Part shown: piece by piece, positions 61,735 to 64,000 of the stretch
Numbering within the stretch: position 1 is the first letter of the stretch
Layout of the letters: the number at the start of each line of letters is the position of its first letter
DNA from: an uncultured Flavobacteriaceae bacterium
Lineage (GTDB): Bacteria > Bacteroidota > Bacteroidia > Flavobacteriales > Flavobacteriaceae
NCBI GenBank assembly: GCA_947501625.1
Contig: CANMWN010000001.1
Span: 941,319-1,005,318 of the forward strand
Direction: 5' to 3'
Length of the DNA: 64,000 nt
Position numbers and translations under genes: made by a program
The notes under the pieces: model-generated
What the model saw: the letters and a program-made list of their open reading frames with translations, nothing else
What the model was told of the DNA's origin: nothing
Database searches by the model: none

Positions 61735-62994
61735 ATGAAAAGTGTGAAACAACACAATCTATTTTCAAGATTGACCCTTAGTAGTCTAGCTTTCCTTTTC
61801 TTTTTCACAATCAATTTATCGGCTCAAGGCGATGCTAAGAATGGTAAAAAACTATTCAATAGTAACTGTGCTGCGTGTCATAAACTGGATAAAGATTTAG
61901 TAGGGCCAAAGTTAAGAGACATTACTGAAAAAAGGACGAACGAGTGGTTAAAAGCTTGGATCAAGGACAATGCTGCATTTCAAAAAGTAGATGCAGACGC
62001 TAAAGAAGCGGCAGAGTGGAGTCCAACAGCAATGACGGCATTTCCTCAATTTTCTGATCAAGATATTGATGATATTTTAGAATATACAAAGCCAGTTGTA
62101 GTTGAAGAAGGAGCAGGTGGTTCTGGAGCAGTATCAATGGTTCCTGTTCAACAAGAAAAGGATAATACTTTGTTATATATTCTTGGTGCTATTGTATTGG
62201 TAATGTTGTTGATGTTATTCAACTTATATCGTACAGTAAATGAGTTGAGAGGTGATGCTCCAAAAAGGCAATCATTCTCAGAGCAAGCAAACGATGTTTG
62301 GGAAGCTTTCAAAGCAAATAAATTCTTGCACTTCTTAATGGTGATTTTCTTCTTGTTAGCAACTGCTTATTTTGTGTTCGGTTGGTTGTCACAAGTTGGA
62401 GTTGATCAAGGATATCAACCAATTCAACCAATAGAATTTTCACATAAAATTCACGCAGGAGATAACAAAATTGATTGTCAATACTGTCACTCAGCAGCGA
62501 AGCACAGTAAGACATCAGGAATACCATCTGCCAATGTTTGTATGAACTGTCACATGAACATTTCAGAAGTTGCTGATGATACTAAGATTGGTAATCACGG
62601 AAAAGATATTTTGGATAAAGAAATTCAAAAATTATATGACGCAGTAGGTTGGGATGCTGACAAATTGCAATATACAGGTGAAACGAAACCTATAGAATGG
62701 GTGAGAGTTCATAATTTGCCAGACTTTGCATATTTTAATCACTCACAACACGTAACTGTTGCAGGATTAAAATGTCAAAAATGTCATGGACCTGTTGAAG
62801 AAATGGATGAGGTTTATCAATATGCTCCTTTAACTATGGACTGGTGTATTACTTGTCATAGAGAGACAGAAGTTGATTTAACTGAGAATGGTTATTATAA
62901 GAAAATTCACGAACAATTGGCTAAGAAATACGGTGTAGAGAAAGTTACCGAAGCACAAATGGGTGGATTAGAATGTGGTAAGTGCCACTATTAA
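61735..62994 (+). CDS. actA: Alternative complex III multihaem cytochrome c subunit (ActA-type), fused to a monohaem domain
   Basis: 419 aa from the ATG at 61735, which gives a clear signal peptide (NLFSRLTLSSLAFLFFFTINLSAQ); the in-frame ATG at 61690 only adds a basic prefix. An N-terminal cytochrome c domain (CAACH) is followed by membrane helices at about 143-163 and 198-218, then a five-haem region (CQYCH, CMNCH, CQKCH, CITCH, CGKCH), making six CxxCH in total. ActA passes electrons from quinol oxidation in ACIII towards terminal oxidases. The next gene is ActB, which confirms the operon. Confidence 0.92.
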   Translation: MKSVKQHNLFSRLTLSSLAFLFFFTINLSAQGDAKNGKKLFNSNCAACHKLDKDLVGPKLRDITEKRTNEWLKAWIKDNAAFQKVDADAKEAAEWSPTAMTAFPQFSDQDIDDILEYTKPVVVEEGAGGSGAVSMVPVQQEKDNTLLYILGAIVLVMLLMLFNLYRTVNELRGDAPKRQSFSEQANDVWEAFKANKFLHFLMVIFFLLATAYFVFGWLSQVGVDQGYQPIQPIEFSHKIHAGDNKIDCQYCHSAAKHSKTSGIPSANVCMNCHMNISEVADDTKIGNHGKDILDKEIQKLYDAVGWDADKLQYTGETKPIEWVRVHNLPDFAYFNHSQHVTVAGLKCQKCHGPVEEMDEVYQYAPLTMDWCITCHRETEVDLTENGYYKKIHEQLAKKYGVEKVTEAQMGGLECGKCHY

Positions 62995-63023
62995 TATTAA
63001 GATTTTAGAGAAAAAATAACGAT

Positions 63024-64000
63024 ATGGCATCAAACAAAAAATACTGGAAAAGTGTTGAAGAACTAAACGAGAATAGTTCTATTGTTGATACGTTAAGACA
63101 GAATGAGTTTGTAGAAGAAATTCCTACTGATGATTTTTTAGGAGATAAAGAAACATTAGAGAAATCTTCAACAACACGTCGTGACTTCTTAAAATATGTA
63201 GGTTTTTCTACAGCAGCAGCATCATTAGCATCATGTGAAGGTCCTGTGAAAAAGGCAATTCCTTATGTAGTTAAACCAAATGAAATTACTCCAGGAGTAG
63301 CAGATTATTATGCGTCAACTATTGCTGATGGATATGATTTTGCAAGTGTTTTAGTAAAAGTACGCGAAGGGCGTCCAATTAAATTAGAACCAAATAAAGA
63401 TACAAACGGAAGTACGAATGCTCGTGTTCAAGCTTCAGTATTGTCTTTATATGATAGTCTACGTTTGCAAGCACCTTCAAAAGCAGGTTCATCGATTTCT
63501 TGGGATACTGCTGATAATGAAATTGGAAAGGCGTTAACATCAGTTGCTGCTGCCAATAAAACAATCGCAATTTTATCAAGTACCGATGCAAATCCAACAA
63601 CAACTAAATTAGTTGCAGATTTTACTGAAAATTATGGGAATGTTCGCCATGTAATTTATGATGCGGTTTCTGAATCTGCTGCTATAGATGCATTTGAAGC
63701 AATGTATGGAAAAAGAGCATTGCCTTCATATGATTTTTCAAAAGCGAAAGCAATAGTTTCAGTAGGTGCAGATTTCTTAGGAGATTGGCAAGGAGGAAAC
63801 TTTGATAATGATTATGCTAAAGGACGTATTCCAGATCATGGAAAAATGTCTCACCATACACAATTCGAATCAAACATGACACTTTCAGGTGCCAATGCTG
63901 ATGTTCGTGTAATGGTAAAACCTTCTGTTCAAAACGCAATTTTGGCAGATTTATATAATGCGTTAGTTAATGGTGCTTCTGCTAAAGATGCAAATGTTGC
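63024..64000 (+). CDS. actB: Alternative complex III iron-sulfur/molybdopterin-like subunit (ActB-type), 5' part
   Basis: An ATG at 63024, 29 bases after actA, opens a frame that runs off the right edge (325 codons visible). The N-terminus contains a twin-arginine-type segment TRRDFLKYVGFSTAAASLASC about 55-75 residues in, the TAT-variant pattern of Bacteroidota ActB. A molybdopterin-oxidoreductase-like region follows (GRPIKLEPNKD, ISWDTADNEI, FLGDWQGG) that in ActB has lost the cofactor. The later ferredoxin-like part carrying the Fe-S clusters lies outside the window. Confidence 0.9.
   Translation, partial: MASNKKYWKSVEELNENSSIVDTLRQNEFVEEIPTDDFLGDKETLEKSSTTRRDFLKYVGFSTAAASLASCEGPVKKAIPYVVKPNEITPGVADYYASTIADGYDFASVLVKVREGRPIKLEPNKDTNGSTNARVQASVLSLYDSLRLQAPSKAGSSISWDTADNEIGKALTSVAAANKTIAILSSTDANPTTTKLVADFTENYGNVRHVIYDAVSESAAIDAFEAMYGKRALPSYDFSKAKAIVSVGADFLGDWQGGNFDNDYAKGRIPDHGKMSHHTQFESNMTLSGANADVRVMVKPSVQNAILADLYNALVNGASAKDANV

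Noticed and set aside
1-64000. CRISPR arrays, insertion sequences, prophage or rRNA genes
   Set aside because: No spaced direct repeats, transposase, phage structural genes or rRNA-like sequence were seen in the window.

Overview
The window is AT-rich chromosomal DNA from a member of the Bacteroidota, almost certainly the Flavobacteriaceae. Several features support this. Promoters carry the Bacteroidota -7 box TAnnTTTG, with TTTG or TTG about 19-20 bases upstream. Gene orders are typical of the family: rplM-rpsI-rpsB-tsf / pyrH-frr, rimP-nusA-infB, rpoN next to asnS, and asparaginase next to exbB-exbD-exbD. There are also DUF5686 and DUF2723 proteins, a PID-CTERM-like sorting signal, and the start of an alternative complex III operon with a multihaem ActA and a TAT-variant molybdopterin-like ActB. 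Both window ends cut through genes.

Layout: 1-3541 is a tetR-tolC-adaptor-RND efflux operon on the minus strand, cut at the left edge. 3.6-8.1 kb holds a polyprenyl synthetase, a small beta-barrel protein, a CAT-anticodon tRNA, a PID-CTERM-like peptide, riboflavin synthase, pdxA, and the yceD-rpmF pair. 8.2-11.1 kb is fatty-acid initiation (fabH-accB-accC). 11.2-16.8 kb holds an Lrp regulator, a membrane zinc peptidase, asparaginase, the ExbB/ExbD/ExbD energiser operon with an unknown four-helix protein, and an outer-membrane barrel. 16.8-25.4 kb (minus) holds a degenerate PAP2-like membrane protein, rpoN, asnS, an MMPL/RND exporter and a DUF5686 protein. 25.4-29.5 kb (minus) is the translation block frr, pyrH, tsf, rpsB, rpsI, rplM.

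29.5-43.3 kb (minus) is the most unusual stretch: twelve tightly packed genes, many overlapping by ATGA or abutting. They encode three B12-domain-like radical SAM enzymes, one SPASM-type radical SAM enzyme, three methyltransferases, a nucleotidyltransferase with a winged-helix-like N-terminus, a CxxCH lipoprotein, a UDP-galactopyranose-mutase-like FAD oxidoreductase, a GT87-like polytopic glycosyltransferase and a MOP-family flippase. Together they look like an uncharacterised pathway that builds, modifies and exports a lipid-linked or surface molecule. One methyltransferase there lacks an ATG and appears to start with ATT, overlapping the preceding stop (TAATT).

43.5-51.0 kb contains polA and a cyanophycin module: cyanophycin synthetase, cyanophycinase and isoaspartyl peptidase. 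51.2-56.4 kb holds a thioredoxin-fold protein without CXXC, a polysaccharide deacetylase, a DUF2723 O-mannosyltransferase-like protein, tRNA-Gln and a double-domain universal stress protein. 56.5-61.0 kb is rimP-nusA-infB, preceded by a strong hairpin plus U-tract in its leader that looks like an attenuator. The window ends with a SPOR protein and the start of the act (alternative complex III) operon. No CRISPR array, insertion sequence, prophage or rRNA was seen.
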